Source of the DNA: an uncultured Erysipelotrichaceae bacterium
GTDB lineage: Bacteria; Bacillota_I; Bacilli_A; Erysipelotrichales; Erysipelotrichaceae
Direction: 5' to 3'
NCBI GenBank assembly: GCA_944326055.1
Contig: CALVCT010000049.1
Span: 1 to 51,068 of the forward strand
Length of the DNA: 51,068 nucleotides
The position numbers and the translations under genes were made by a program. Each line of letters opens with the position of its first letter. The first letter of the stretch is position 1. The notes beneath the pieces were generated by a model that worked only from the letters and a program-made list of their open reading frames with translations, did not search any database and was not told the origin of the DNA. Shown piece after piece: positions 8,673 through 18,027 of the stretch.

Positions 8673-8696
8673 TAACACTCTAAGGAGAATAATAAA

Positions 8697-9611
8697 ATGA
8701 TATATGAATCAATATTAGATACGATAGGCAATACACCTTTGATAAGGTTGTCGAGGATCAAAAATGAACTTGGCTTACAAAGCGATATATATGCAAAAGT
8801 CGAATCATTCAATCCAAGTGGCAGTATCAAGGACCGTCCAGCATATAAGATGATAAATGAAGCTCTTAAAGCAGGCTTGATCCATAAAGATACGGTCATG
8901 ATCGAAGAGACATCAGGCAATATGGGTATCGCTTTAGCTATGATAGCGGCTGATCTCGGACTTCAGTTGATCGTCGTCATGCCTGATACTATGAGTAAAG
9001 AAAGGATCAGGATGATGCAAGCATATGGCGCGAAGGTCGTCTTATCTGATGGTAAAAAAGGTATGGCAGGCACAAAAGAGAAAAGAGAAGAATTGATGGC
9101 AGCTCATCCTGACCACTTTTTGCCTTCACAATTCATGAATCAGAACAATCCATTAGCCCACTTTGAAAACACAGCTCAAGAGATCATAAATGATCTAAAT
9201 GACTTAGACTATTTTATTGCTGGTATTGGAACTGGTGGAACGATCAGTGGTGCTGCTAAATATTTTAAAGAGAAAGACTTGGCGGTCAAAGTCATCGGTG
9301 TTGAACCATCAGATTCACCACTTTTGACAAAAGGGATCGCTGGTCCCCATAAGATACAGGGGATAGGCGCTAACTTTAAGCCCGATATCTTAGCTCAAGA
9401 TCTTATCGATGAGATCATCGATGTGACGTATGAAAAGGCCATAGAAGCGATGAAGCTCTTACATCGTCATGAAGGGATATTTGCCGGTATATCATCTGGC
9501 GCTGCTTTAAGTGCAGCGATCGATAAAGCAAAAGAAAAGGATAAAAAGATCGCTGTCATATTACCTGATTCTTTTGATCGTTATCTATCTTTGGAGGGCA
9601 TCTATGACTAA
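8697..9611 (+). CDS. cysK: Cysteine synthase (O-acetylserine sulfhydrylase)
   Basis: Makes L-cysteine from O-acetylserine and sulfide with pyridoxal phosphate. At 304 residues it has the family length. [11 protein letters not shown] holds the PLP lysine (Lys45), TSGNMG near residue 70 is the substrate/PLP loop, [10 protein letters not shown] near residue 175 binds the PLP phosphate, and [10 protein letters not shown] lies near 265. A clear AGGAG site precedes the ATG. The stop overlaps the start of cysE, so the two sequential enzymes of cysteine synthesis are co-expressed. Confidence 0.95.
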   Translation: MIYESILDTIGNTPLIRLSRIKNELGLQSDIYAKVESFNPSGSIKDRPAYKMINEALKAGLIHKDTVMIEETSGNMGIALAMIAADLGLQLIVVMPDTMSKERIRMMQAYGAKVVLSDGKKGMAGTKEKREELMAAHPDHFLPSQFMNQNNPLAHFENTAQEIINDLNDLDYFIAGIGTGGTISGAAKYFKEKDLAVKVIGVEPSDSPLLTKGIAGPHKIQGIGANFKPDILAQDLIDEIIDVTYEKAIEAMKLLHRHEGIFAGISSGAALSAAIDKAKEKDKKIAVILPDSFDRYLSLEGIYD

Positions 9612-10425
9612 GATCGAGGATCAGATCACTGATAGCTTAAGATCATATCCTCTATTTACTAGTGCCAATGCTCATATCGAACGCAAGGAAGTCATCGCTC
9701 TATCCAATCATCTACGTTCGCTTATGATCCCGTCGTTTTATAGAACAGACAGTAGTTTTGAAGACATCTATGACTTTGTGGAGAAGATGATCCATAAGGC
9801 TTACGCTTATAAAAATGAGGTATACGATAAGACTATAACAGATAAGCTCTTTGAACGATTTAGTACGATCATATCACAACTCGCAAAAGATCTAGAGTTC
9901 TTTTATGAAAGTGATCCGGCATGTGAATCAAGGGAAGAGATCATTTTAGCTTATCCTGGTTTTTATGCTATATTGATATATCGTTTAGCTCATGCGATGT
10001 ATGATCTAAAGATCCCGTATTTGCCAAGAATGATGTCAGAGCTAGCACACAGTGCTACAGGTATCGATATCAATCCTGGGGCAAAGATCGATGAGTCTTT
10101 TTTTATCGATCATGGTACAGGAGTCGTCATTGGCGAAACGGTGATCATTGGTAAGAGAGTCAAAGTATATCAAGGTGTTACTTTAGGAGCTATCAGTACA
10201 GATGATGCTGGATCTTTAAAAGGCGTCAAGAGACATCCGACGATCGAAGATAATGTCACTATATATGCCAATGCTACTGTACTTGGGGGAAAGGTAGTAA
10301 TAGGTAAAAACAGTGTCATCGGTGGTAATGCCTTTATCATCAAAAGCATCCCCGCTGATTCTTTAGCCATGGTCAAAAATTGTGGACTGATCATCAGATC
10401 GCTCAAAGAAAGTAATGATGCTTAA
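9604..10425 (+). CDS. cysE: Serine O-acetyltransferase
   Basis: Acetylates L-serine from acetyl-CoA to give O-acetylserine, the substrate of the upstream cysK product. The C-terminal half is a left-handed beta-helix of hexapeptide repeats ([19 protein letters not shown] and onward), with the catalytic His in the [11 protein letters not shown] segment. The N-terminal 150 residues form the helical domain of the longer CysE type, about 273 residues in total. I chose ATG 9604 (MTKIEDQ), behind GGAGGG and overlapping cysK by 8 bases, rather than the longer frame from 9511. Confidence 0.93.
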   Translation: MTKIEDQITDSLRSYPLFTSANAHIERKEVIALSNHLRSLMIPSFYRTDSSFEDIYDFVEKMIHKAYAYKNEVYDKTITDKLFERFSTIISQLAKDLEFFYESDPACESREEIILAYPGFYAILIYRLAHAMYDLKIPYLPRMMSELAHSATGIDINPGAKIDESFFIDHGTGVVIGETVIIGKRVKVYQGVTLGAISTDDAGSLKGVKRHPTIEDNVTIYANATVLGGKVVIGKNSVIGGNAFIIKSIPADSLAMVKNCGLIIRSLKESNDA

Positions 10426-10528
10426 AGCATTAGAATCTAGTTATGAAAAATTACTAACACGAACTTGATCTATTATTTGTGTGAGATATTTGTTTTATTC
10501 GCTCTATAAAATGATCTAAAATATAGTT

Positions 10529-11359
10529 ATGGATACATTCATGAGATATTGGGACAGTATCATGGTCAACAGTCCTATCAATTTTATCTTCACGATCATC
10601 TTTTGGATCGTCGCTTTGACATTGATCAACAAGGTGATCAATATATTCCTTAAAAAGCACGATATCATATTGGATAAGCCAAAGAAAAGGATCAAGAAGA
10701 TAGTATTCATCACGATCGTCGTAGTAGTGATCGGTTTTCAATTTAAAGCTATGAGTGATGTATTGACAGCTCTTTTAGCTAGTGGTGGTCTAATAGCTAT
10801 CATCGTCGGATTAGCTTGCCAAGAAGCTGCCAGCAATATCATCGCCGGAGCTATGATCTATCTGACTCATCCATATATCGTTGGCGATCAGATCTATTTA
10901 AAAGAAAAAGATATCCGAGGTATAGTTGTCGATATCACATTTAGACAAACGGTCATCCAGACCTTTAATAATACAAGCCTTATCATTCCTAACACTATCA
11001 TGAATACTAGTATCATTGAAAACGTATCTCGTATCAATGAGACTAACGCTAGTTTTCTATATGTTTCGATCAGCTATGATGATGATATCGATAAGGCGAA
11101 GAAGATCATTCAAGATCTAGTCATAAAGCACCCTGCTTTTGTGAATGTCTTTGATGATGACAATGATGATCTCGATCGATCAGTGCCAGTACTAGTCACT
11201 AACTTCCTTGACAGCGGAATCGAACTTAGGACAACGGTCTATACTAAAGATAGTGGCAGTGGTTTTGTTGCGTGCAGCGATCTAAGAAAAGAGATCAAGA
11301 AAGCTTTCGATACAAACGGTATCACGATCCCATATCCTACTTACAATATCAAAAAGTGA
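10529..11359 (+). CDS. Small-conductance mechanosensitive channel (MscS family)
   Basis: A 276-residue inner-membrane channel that would release solutes on osmotic downshock. It has N-terminal hydrophobic helices (about 15-85), a glycine/alanine-rich pore helix (ALLASGGLIAIIVGLACQEA, about 87-106) and then the beta domain beginning near THPYIVGDQI, typical of MscS. There is no Shine-Dalgarno sequence. Instead TAAAAT lies exactly 6 bases upstream of the ATG, suggesting a leaderless mRNA. Confidence 0.88.
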   Translation: MDTFMRYWDSIMVNSPINFIFTIIFWIVALTLINKVINIFLKKHDIILDKPKKRIKKIVFITIVVVVIGFQFKAMSDVLTALLASGGLIAIIVGLACQEAASNIIAGAMIYLTHPYIVGDQIYLKEKDIRGIVVDITFRQTVIQTFNNTSLIIPNTIMNTSIIENVSRINETNASFLYVSISYDDDIDKAKKIIQDLVIKHPAFVNVFDDDNDDLDRSVPVLVTNFLDSGIELRTTVYTKDSGSGFVACSDLRKEIKKAFDTNGITIPYPTYNIKK

Positions 11360-11677
11360 GGATATGAGTGAAAAAGAATATTTAAGTAAAAAGAAGAGAC
11401 GACATATAACTAGCAATTAGGGACTTTCATCTGTGTGATCAAACGTGTTAGCTCAAAGTCTAACTCCTCGTCACTGGCGTAAGGCTCTTTTTTATGGACT
11501 ATTGGACAATACCACAAAGTAGCATGGTAGACCAAGAAAGGTGATATTCATATTATCATATGAATGAAAGCTGATATATCCTTATTACATAAAGAACATC
11601 TAAAGATGCGATCTTGATCAAAGTGTGTTATCCTTAGTGTACAAAGACAATGTGTACGGATAATGAAAGGAGGCCTC
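11360..11677. other. Intergenic region with inverted repeats, no supported gene
   Basis: An 18-codon frame (11364-11420, MSEKEYLSKKKRR...) directly follows mscS but is too short to call. A perfect hairpin, ATTCATAT (11546-11553) with ATATGAAT (11558-11565), and a second imperfect one bounded by TTATCC (near 11629) and GGATAA (near 11658) lie upstream of the lipoprotein SD. They may be leader structures or operator sites. Confidence 0.35.
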
Positions 11678-12967
11678 GTGAAAAAGATCATCTTGATCAT
11701 TATCGTTACTCTTATATCTCTTATTGGATGTACCTGGGAAGTAGAGATCAAAGAAGAGGGGAATATGTTTACGACTACTTGCGAACAGTATCCTCAAGAG
11801 TATGAACTATCATATGATGATGCCAAGTATTTTTATGAGCGCATCATGGCGCTAGAGTTAGAAGAGACAGATGGTGGCTATGTTGGTTGTTCAGGTTCTT
11901 TTAGTTTTATCATGAATGATGGCAAAAAAGAGATCTTCACGATCATCAGCGATGAGATCATAAATATCGATGGCAAGTATTATAAATATAGCGATAGTGA
12001 GTTATATGATCGTACAGAAGCTATCTTCAAAGAAGATGATACTCTAGAAGATGTCACTTATGAAGCTTATACAGAGGATGATCGATTTGCTGGGCATGTG
12101 CCACATGCTCTATTAGATCGTATCATCACGACAGCAAATGCCAACGAAACGATCGTCGAAGTCAAAGATGGAAATCTGACATTTACAAGTCAAGATGGAG
12201 AGGATCTTGGTGATATCACGGGATTAGAGGGGATCGTTGGTCTTGGTTGGGTCAGTGATTGTGGTGGCAATGACCACTTTTGTGCTTTAAGTGATGATGG
12301 AAATGCCTATCTCTTTGATTTCAATTATTGGATCATCGATGGCAAAGAAGATCCAGAATACTCTATCTCAGATATAAATGTAGTGGATCTTGATGAAAAG
12401 ATCATCGATATTGGCATATATGATGATAGTTCACCATTTACGACCTGTGGTGGTGAGTGGTTTTATTACACACTAGAAAGTGGTAAAGTGGTCAATAGTG
12501 CAGGTGTAGAGCGCAAGGTCGCTCATCCATATTACAGTTTCTTAGAATATGACATAAACGATGATGATACGAAGTCAGAGTACATCTTCTTCTATGACGA
12601 TGGAACGATCAATAGAGCATTTGTCGATTATCGGGATCAGACGATCTCTGAGATGGAGGCCTTAAGATATGAAGGCGAAGAGATCATTGCCAAAAGAGAA
12701 GGTGGCTATCTAAGTGAAGATAAGCTATACATCATCAGTGACGATGATCGATTCTATATCTACGATCTAAAGACAGATGAGTGCGAAGTCTTCGATGATG
12801 TGAAGGTCAATGAATATTCGATCGTTGGTGAGAATCATTATTACCCTGATATGGTCGAGTTCTACTATGGTCCAAATAAGAAAACTATCACAGAGGATAT
12901 TCAAAAAACAATGAAGCCTAGTACTAATTTTGTGCAAGTTACAGATGAGATCGTTAGAGAATGGTAG
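11678..12967 (+). CDS. Hypothetical lipoprotein
   Basis: A 429-residue protein of unknown function. I chose the GTG at 11678 because AAAGGAGG lies 6 bases upstream. The product then begins MKKIILIIIVTLISLIGC, a short signal peptide whose lipobox LIGC would be cleaved and lipidated, placing the protein on the outer face of the membrane. The rest is acidic (many Asp/Glu) and rich in beta-type repeats such as DDGNAYLFDF and DDDRFYIYDL, which could form a beta-propeller-like fold. No enzyme motif is visible. Confidence 0.85.
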   Translation: MKKIILIIIVTLISLIGCTWEVEIKEEGNMFTTTCEQYPQEYELSYDDAKYFYERIMALELEETDGGYVGCSGSFSFIMNDGKKEIFTIISDEIINIDGKYYKYSDSELYDRTEAIFKEDDTLEDVTYEAYTEDDRFAGHVPHALLDRIITTANANETIVEVKDGNLTFTSQDGEDLGDITGLEGIVGLGWVSDCGGNDHFCALSDDGNAYLFDFNYWIIDGKEDPEYSISDINVVDLDEKIIDIGIYDDSSPFTTCGGEWFYYTLESGKVVNSAGVERKVAHPYYSFLEYDINDDDTKSEYIFFYDDGTINRAFVDYRDQTISEMEALRYEGEEIIAKREGGYLSEDKLYIISDDDRFYIYDLKTDECEVFDDVKVNEYSIVGENHYYPDMVEFYYGPNKKTITEDIQKTMKPSTNFVQVTDEIVREW

Positions 12968-12977
12968 GTGGAAAGAT

Positions 12978-13463
12978 ATGTTAAAGATATATAATGTCGG
13001 TCCTCTATTTACAGAGGCTGAAGCTAAACAAAGAAGGTATGAAGGAAGAAAGATCAGCTCTTTTCTAGAAGCAAAGGGCATCGACTATGAGCTTTCTAAC
13101 CCTATCGATATGCCGACATCGAATAAGGCCGATGTCTCTTCTGACGAGATATATAAGGCTGACTATGAGCGTTTAGATAAAGCTGATGTCGTCTTTTTCG
13201 ATCTGTCTAATGAAGACAGTGGCTCATGTGTCGCACTGGGTATCATCATGGAAAAGAAGATCAGTGGCAAAGATATCAAGGTATATCCTATCTTTCATGA
13301 TATAAGGCTATCGCGCAATGGTCAAAGCGGTCTTGAGAGCAGTTGTGGTTTCAATTCGATGGTCGTCGGTATCTTGAAAGGTAATGACATCGAGATCTTC
13401 TATTCGTTCGAGGATGCGTTCGATCGTTTTGTGGGTGACTATGATTCTTATTTAGAGAGGTAA
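12978..13463 (+). CDS. Nucleoside 2-deoxyribosyltransferase-like protein lacking the usual nucleophile
   Basis: A 161-residue protein of the nucleoside 2-deoxyribosyltransferase family, which swaps bases between deoxynucleosides. YNVGPLFTEAEAKQRRYEG at the N-terminus and DVVFFDLSNEDSGSCVALG (residues 70-88) are the family blocks. In active enzymes of this type the second block normally reads VELG, with Glu as the nucleophile. Here residue 86 is Ala (GCA at 13233-13235), one base from GAA. I chose ATG 12978, behind GGTGGAAAG. It may be inactive, act as a binding protein, or use another residue. The M42 peptidase follows 2 bases after its stop. Confidence 0.82.
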   Translation: MLKIYNVGPLFTEAEAKQRRYEGRKISSFLEAKGIDYELSNPIDMPTSNKADVSSDEIYKADYERLDKADVVFFDLSNEDSGSCVALGIIMEKKISGKDIKVYPIFHDIRLSRNGQSGLESSCGFNSMVVGILKGNDIEIFYSFEDAFDRFVGDYDSYLER

Positions 13464-13465
13464 GT

Positions 13466-14506
13466 ATGGACAAGAAGTTTTTAGAAGAGATGCTAGCGAC
13501 GGGATCTGTTGGCGGACATGAGATAAAGTTACAAAAGAAAGTGATCGAACACATGCAGGGCATCAGTGATAAGGTCATCAAAGATACGATAGGCAATGTC
13601 ATCCAAGTCCTCAATCCCGATTCTGATGTCAAGATCTTGTTATGTGGACATATCGATGAGATAGGTCTTATCATTACAAGTATCCAGGATGATGGTTATA
13701 TCAAAGTCAATAAAGTAGGTGGTGTAAGACCATTATTATATCTTGGGACTCATGTCGATATCGAGACGAAAGATGGCATCGTGAATGGCGTCGTTATCGC
13801 TGATCCTTCACTATTCAAAAAAAGCGATATCGAAGCTAAAGATCTAACTATCGATATCGGAGCCAAAAGTAAAGAAGAAGCACTGCGTCATGTACATGTC
13901 GGTGATCCCGTCTTTGCATCGACGACATATCGCTATCTTTTAAATGATAGAATGGCAGCACGAGCTTTTGATGATAGGATCGGTGCCTTCATCATCTTAG
14001 AGGCCCTCAAAAAAGCAAAGGCTAAAGGAGCCAAGGTCGGCATCTATGCAGCGACGACTGTTGGGGAAGAGACGACAGCGCATGGTGCATACTGGGCAAG
14101 CCAAAAAGTAAAGCCAACTTTGGCTATCGCTGTCGATGTTACTTATACTAGCGACTATCATGGTGTCGATAGCTCAGTAAGTGGTGAGATAGCTTTAGAT
14201 AAGGGTCCGGTACTTTGCAAAGGTGCGATGATAAGTGAAAAGATCAATGCCTTATTAGAGGGCTCTGCAAAGGAGCTTGGCATCTCTATACAATATGAAG
14301 TAGCCGGTGGTAAAACGATGACTGATGCTGATAAGGTCCATTTTACTAACGATGGTGTACCGGTAGCTTTAGTCTCGATACCACTTCGTTATATGCACTC
14401 ATCGATCGAGACGCTTTCTTTAAAAGATGTGAAAGATATCATCGATCTACTTGCGGAGTTTCTTGTGCGCTATGACAAGGATATCGATCTAGATCCTTTT
14501 GACTAA
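13466..14506 (+). CDS. M42 family metallo-aminopeptidase
   Basis: A 346-residue zinc aminopeptidase of the M42 type (glutamyl/deblocking aminopeptidase), a cytoplasmic enzyme trimming peptides. The metal and catalytic blocks are all present: GHIDEIGLI (near residue 60), AFDDRIGAF (near 170), VGEETTAHGA (near 200), AVDVTYTSD (near 225) and the C-terminal RYMHSSIE (near 312). It probably shares a transcript with the preceding gene, being 2 bases away. Confidence 0.92.
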   Translation: MDKKFLEEMLATGSVGGHEIKLQKKVIEHMQGISDKVIKDTIGNVIQVLNPDSDVKILLCGHIDEIGLIITSIQDDGYIKVNKVGGVRPLLYLGTHVDIETKDGIVNGVVIADPSLFKKSDIEAKDLTIDIGAKSKEEALRHVHVGDPVFASTTYRYLLNDRMAARAFDDRIGAFIILEALKKAKAKGAKVGIYAATTVGEETTAHGAYWASQKVKPTLAIAVDVTYTSDYHGVDSSVSGEIALDKGPVLCKGAMISEKINALLEGSAKELGISIQYEVAGGKTMTDADKVHFTNDGVPVALVSIPLRYMHSSIETLSLKDVKDIIDLLAEFLVRYDKDIDLDPFD

Positions 14507-14547
14507 TAGGTATATCAGTCTTGTGTTACAAGATGCTCTAATAATTT

Positions 14548-14573
14548 AAAAAGCTCTCGTATGAGAGCTTTAT
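14548..14573. terminator. Terminator between the M42 peptidase and adhE
   Basis: AAAGCTCTC and GAGAGCTTT form a near-perfect hairpin with loop GTAT. Read on the minus strand it is followed by a T-run, so it suits the end of adhE best. It also lies downstream of the plus-strand peptidase gene. Confidence 0.7.
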
Positions 14574-14588
14574 GCGTCTTATTTCTTG

Positions 14589-17198
14589 TTACTTGTCCTC
14601 TAGTTTATATTCGCCATAGTAACTATCGACTAAGATCTTCTTGATGTCATTTATCATCGGTGTCTTAGGATTGGCTGGTGCACATTGGTCTTCGTAAGCG
14701 AGATAAGCAAGCTTTTCGACGTTTTCTAACCAAGCTTTTTCATCGCAATTTGCCTGTTCTTTGAAGGACATCTTGATACCGCACTCTTTCGCTAATTTGT
14801 AGCAGGCATCAGCGTAAGCTTTGACACCATCTTCGACAGTATCGAATCTAAGGCCGATAGCTCTTGCCAGCTTAGCATATTTTTCATCAGCACGATAGTA
14901 ATTATACTTTGGCCAGATACCTGATTTAGCTGGTTTCGTGCCATTGTATCTTATGACCCAAGGCATGAGTATCGCATTGGCACGACCATGAGGGACATGG
15001 AACTCGCCACCAACTTTATGAGCGATGGCGTGGTTGAGGCCTAAGAAGGCGTTAGCGAAGGCCATACCTGCTAGTGTTGAAGCATTGTGCATCTTTTCTC
15101 TTGCTTCAGGATCGTTTTTACCATTTGCTACCGCTCTTGGCAGATACTCAAAGACCATCTGCACAGCTTGTAGGGCAATACCGTCTGTGAAGTCACTTGC
15201 TAAACATGAAACGTAAGCTTCTGTTGCATGGGTCAAGACATCCATGCCTGTATCAGCTGTGATCGATGCTGGAAGTGTCATCGTAAGTGTTGGATCGACG
15301 ATCGCTACCGTTGGTGTCAAAGAGTAATCAGTCAGTGGATACTTCTTATTTTCTTCTTTGTCGGTGATGACGGCGAAAGGTGTTACTTCACTACCTGTGC
15401 CTGAGGTCGTTGGGATACAGACAAGCTTTGATTTTTTGCCCAGTTCAGGATATCTGAAAGCTCTTTTTCTGATATCCATGAATTTTTGTTTGAGGTCGTT
15501 GAAGTTGACATCTGGTTGCTCATAGAAGAGCCACATACCCTTAGCTGCATCTATAGCACTACCACCACCGATCGCAATGATCGTGTCTGGTCTGAAGGCT
15601 TCCATGAGACCAAGACCTTTTTTGACTGTCTGGATCGAAGGATCAGGTTCGACATCGCAGAACAATTGGACTTTGACTTTATTACGTCTTTTCTCAAGTT
15701 GGTTAGTCACTCTATCGACATAGCCAAGATCGACCATCGAGCGGTCAGTGACGATGAAGACTCTGTCCATCTCACGCATTTGTTTGAGATATTCGATCGA
15801 ATTAGGTTCAAAGTAGATCTTTGATGGTATCTTGAACCATTGCATATTGTTCCTCCTTGTGGCGATCTTTTTGATGTTGAGTAGGTTGATGGCACTGACG
15901 TTATCACTGACAGAGTTAGAACCATACGAGCCACAACCGAGGGTAAGTGATGGGATTAGTGAGTTATAGACATTACCAATACCACCTAAAGTCGATGGTG
16001 AATTGACACATATACGGCAAGCCTTAAGTCTAAGTCCAAACTTTTTAGCGAGTTCTTTATTTGAAGTGTGGATACAAGCTGTATGCCCAAGACCGCCAAA
16101 TTCGACCATCGCTTCAGCTTTATCAAAACCATCTTCGATACTTTCAGCTTTAAGACATGCTAGTACTGGCGATAGTTTTTCGCGTGTTAGAGGTTCTTTT
16201 GGTCCGACACTCGTACATTCGACCATAAGGATACTTATATCATCAGCGATCTTGAAGCCTGATTGTTCAGCGATCCATTGTGGACTCTTACCAGCGACAG
16301 CTCCGTTTAGCTTGCCATCTTTGAACATAAAGTTCTCAAGCTTTTTCTTTTCATCTTTTGTACAATAGTGCACGTGGTATTCTTCAAAGAGCACTCTTGC
16401 ATCATCGTATATCTCCTTGTCGATGATGACAGCTTGCTCACTAGCACAGATCATGCCATTGTCGAAAGTCTTAGACATCACGATGTCATTGACAGCTTGT
16501 CTAAGATCAGCAGTCGTCTCGATATAAGCAGGGACATTGCCTGCACCGACGCCTAAGGCTGGTTTGCCACAACTATAAGCGGCTTTGACCATGGCATTGC
16601 CACCAGTTGCTAAGATCGTTGCGACATCTGGATGATTCATCAGTGCGCTCGTTGCATCCATCGATGGATGCTCGATCCAACCAATGCAGTCGACTGGTGC
16701 ACCAGCTTTGATCGCTGCGTCATAGACGACTTGTGCTGCCATCTTAGAGGAGTTTTGTGAATTTGGATGGAAGGCAAAAATAATAGGGTTGCGTGTCTTA
16801 AGAGCGATGAGAGATTTGAAGATGACTGTCGATGTCGGATTAGTCACGGGCGTAATAGCACAGATGACGCCAACAGGACTAGCAACATAATCGATGCCTT
16901 CAACTTCATCTTCTTTGATGATGCCGACCGTCTTAAGGTGGCGCATGTGATTTACGACATGTTCACAGGCAAAGAGATTTTTTGTCGCTTTGTCTTCAAA
17001 GACACCTCGTTTCGTCTCATCGATCGCTGCTTTCGCAAGATTTCCGTGCTGGTCTAAAGCAGCTACAGAACATTTTGCAACGATGTAGTCGATCTGATCT
17101 TGACTATAATCTTCATACTTCTCCAGAGCTTTTTTAGCTTTGGCCACTAAGTTGTCTACTTCTTTTTGAAAGTCGTTTCTTTTTGTCGTTTCTGTCAT
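14589..17198 (-). CDS. adhE: Bifunctional acetaldehyde-CoA/alcohol dehydrogenase
   Basis: Reduces acetyl-CoA to acetaldehyde and then to ethanol, reoxidising two NADH in fermentation. It has 869 residues. The N-terminal aldehyde dehydrogenase half (1 to about 440) has the catalytic Cys251 in MICASEQAV. The C-terminal iron alcohol dehydrogenase half starts near 452, with the NAD loop IAIGGGSAIDAAK (542-553) and the metal His cluster in LNHAIAHKVGGEFHVPHGRA. I chose ATG 17198 (MTETTKRND), with GGAG 7 bases upstream. The longer frame would add 41 residues unlike the family. Rex-like and cre-like sites lie upstream of its -35. Confidence 0.96.
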   Translation of the reverse strand: MTETTKRNDFQKEVDNLVAKAKKALEKYEDYSQDQIDYIVAKCSVAALDQHGNLAKAAIDETKRGVFEDKATKNLFACEHVVNHMRHLKTVGIIKEDEVEGIDYVASPVGVICAITPVTNPTSTVIFKSLIALKTRNPIIFAFHPNSQNSSKMAAQVVYDAAIKAGAPVDCIGWIEHPSMDATSALMNHPDVATILATGGNAMVKAAYSCGKPALGVGAGNVPAYIETTADLRQAVNDIVMSKTFDNGMICASEQAVIIDKEIYDDARVLFEEYHVHYCTKDEKKKLENFMFKDGKLNGAVAGKSPQWIAEQSGFKIADDISILMVECTSVGPKEPLTREKLSPVLACLKAESIEDGFDKAEAMVEFGGLGHTACIHTSNKELAKKFGLRLKACRICVNSPSTLGGIGNVYNSLIPSLTLGCGSYGSNSVSDNVSAINLLNIKKIATRRNNMQWFKIPSKIYFEPNSIEYLKQMREMDRVFIVTDRSMVDLGYVDRVTNQLEKRRNKVKVQLFCDVEPDPSIQTVKKGLGLMEAFRPDTIIAIGGGSAIDAAKGMWLFYEQPDVNFNDLKQKFMDIRKRAFRYPELGKKSKLVCIPTTSGTGSEVTPFAVITDKEENKKYPLTDYSLTPTVAIVDPTLTMTLPASITADTGMDVLTHATEAYVSCLASDFTDGIALQAVQMVFEYLPRAVANGKNDPEAREKMHNASTLAGMAFANAFLGLNHAIAHKVGGEFHVPHGRANAILMPWVIRYNGTKPAKSGIWPKYNYYRADEKYAKLARAIGLRFDTVEDGVKAYADACYKLAKECGIKMSFKEQANCDEKAWLENVEKLAYLAYEDQCAPANPKTPMINDIKKILVDSYYGEYKLEDK

Positions 17199-17260
17199 AT
17201 TTGATCTCCTTGTGAATGTTTTATTATTCACATAGTTATTTTCTACAATATAAATACCTC

Positions 17261-17266
17261 TGTCAA
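17261..17266 (-). promoter_or_regulatory. adhE: -35 element of the adhE promoter
   Basis: On the minus strand TTGACA (17266-17261) is followed about 17 bases later by a weak -10 (GAAAAT). It lies 63 bases upstream of the adhE ATG. The Rex-like site ends 6 bases further upstream. Confidence 0.5.
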
Positions 17267-17272
17267 TCCTTT

Positions 17273-17290
17273 TTGTGAAATTTTTAATAA
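17273..17290. promoter_or_regulatory. Rex-like operator upstream of adhE
   Basis: TTGTGAAATTTTTAATAA matches the Firmicute Rex site TTGTGAAATATTTCACAA at 15 of 18 positions, with a perfect left half. Rex senses NADH/NAD+ and commonly represses adhE, so position and target agree. No rex gene is in this window. Confidence 0.5.
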
Positions 17291-17302
17291 GTAAACGTTT
17301 AC
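17291..17302. promoter_or_regulatory. Palindromic cre-like site 1 upstream of adhE
   Basis: GTAAACGTTTAC is a perfect palindrome that matches the core of catabolite-responsive (CcpA/LacI-type) operators. A second, weaker copy is centred 31 bases away, about three DNA turns. Confidence 0.5.
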
Positions 17303-17320
17303 ACTGAAAATATATTTTCA

Positions 17321-17334
17321 TGTAAGTGTTTACA
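17321..17334. promoter_or_regulatory. cre-like site 2 upstream of adhE
   Basis: TGTAAGTGTTTACA is a near-palindrome with the same half-site as site 1 (GTTTAC). The spacing of 31 bases places both sites on the same face of the DNA, allowing cooperative binding. Confidence 0.45.
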
Positions 17335-17399
17335 TAAGAAGACGAGCTCTATCAGCATCTAGAGGACATGATTTCCGCTCATTAAAAGTATGAGCATTT

Positions 17400-17424
17400 T
17401 AAAAGCTGAGTTTAACTCAGCTTA
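17400..17424 (-). terminator. Terminator of the antiporter-tetR operon
   Basis: AAGCTGAGTT (17403-17412) pairs with AACTCAGCTT (17414-17423). On the minus strand the stem is followed by TTTTAAAA. The stop codon of the tetR gene lies inside the stem. Confidence 0.65.
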
Positions 17425-18025
17425 AGACGCCATATAAAATGAGATCGAGAACTTCTTCAGTGCTTTGAAACAATCTATCTATATCACTGATCTCTGTGCT
17501 ATAACTTCTGACGATATCTAACAAGAAGCGATCGATGACTTCAAGATAGCGCATGATCTGATCTTGTGTTACATCACTTCTAAGTTTTGATCTCTTTATC
17601 TCTCTACTGATAAATTCATGATTCAGTCTTTTTAATGGCTGATGAAGTTCTGAGATCGTCTTAGTTAAAGTAGTTGGCGTTTTTATGATCGCGATCTCAA
17701 AGATCTTCTTTTGAAGAGGGTGATCGATGAAATAGTATTCTCTGATCATGAGATAGTCTCGGATACGCTCTAAGACAGGACCATCTTTGATCGAAACTGA
17801 TTCATTTTTGATCTTATCTTCAAGAGCTTCAAAAGTTGAACGGATACACACCAGTAATAGATCGTCTTTACTTGTAAAGTAGTGATACATCATGCCTTTA
17901 GAGATATGATGACGCGTACAGATGCCTTCGATATTTACAGCTTCATAGCCATTAGTGGCAAATTCTTCTAAGGCAGCTTGTAAGATCTTTTCTTTACTGC
18001 GTTCTTTTCTTTCTTCTTGGCGCAT
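17417..18025 (-). CDS. TetR family transcriptional regulator
   Basis: A 202-residue repressor with an N-terminal TetR helix-turn-helix (KILQAALEEFATNGYEAVNI, then ISKGMMYHYFTSKDDLL, residues about 11-60) and a helical ligand domain. I chose ATG 18025 (MRQEERKERSKE), 2 bases after the antiporter stop. A TTG two codons upstream is the alternative. It lies downstream of the antiporter in the same operon and most likely controls it through the twin palindromes at 19282-19333. The ligand is unknown. Confidence 0.9.
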   Translation of the reverse strand: MRQEERKERSKEKILQAALEEFATNGYEAVNIEGICTRHHISKGMMYHYFTSKDDLLLVCIRSTFEALEDKIKNESVSIKDGPVLERIRDYLMIREYYFIDHPLQKKIFEIAIIKTPTTLTKTISELHQPLKRLNHEFISREIKRSKLRSDVTQDQIMRYLEVIDRFLLDIVRSYSTEISDIDRLFQSTEEVLDLILYGVLS

Positions 18026-18027
18026 GA

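Noticed and set aside
8531-8696. Possible S-box or T-box leader before cysK
   Set aside because: The gap is short, shows no specifier/antiterminator or S-box stems, and the promoter lies only about 25-50 bases from the ATG.
11364-11420. 18-codon frame after mscS
   Set aside because: Too short, no family resemblance and no conserved context visible.
14589-17321. Longer adhE frame starting at 17321
   Set aside because: It would read through the promoter and an AT-rich stretch; ATG 17198 has an SD and gives the family start.
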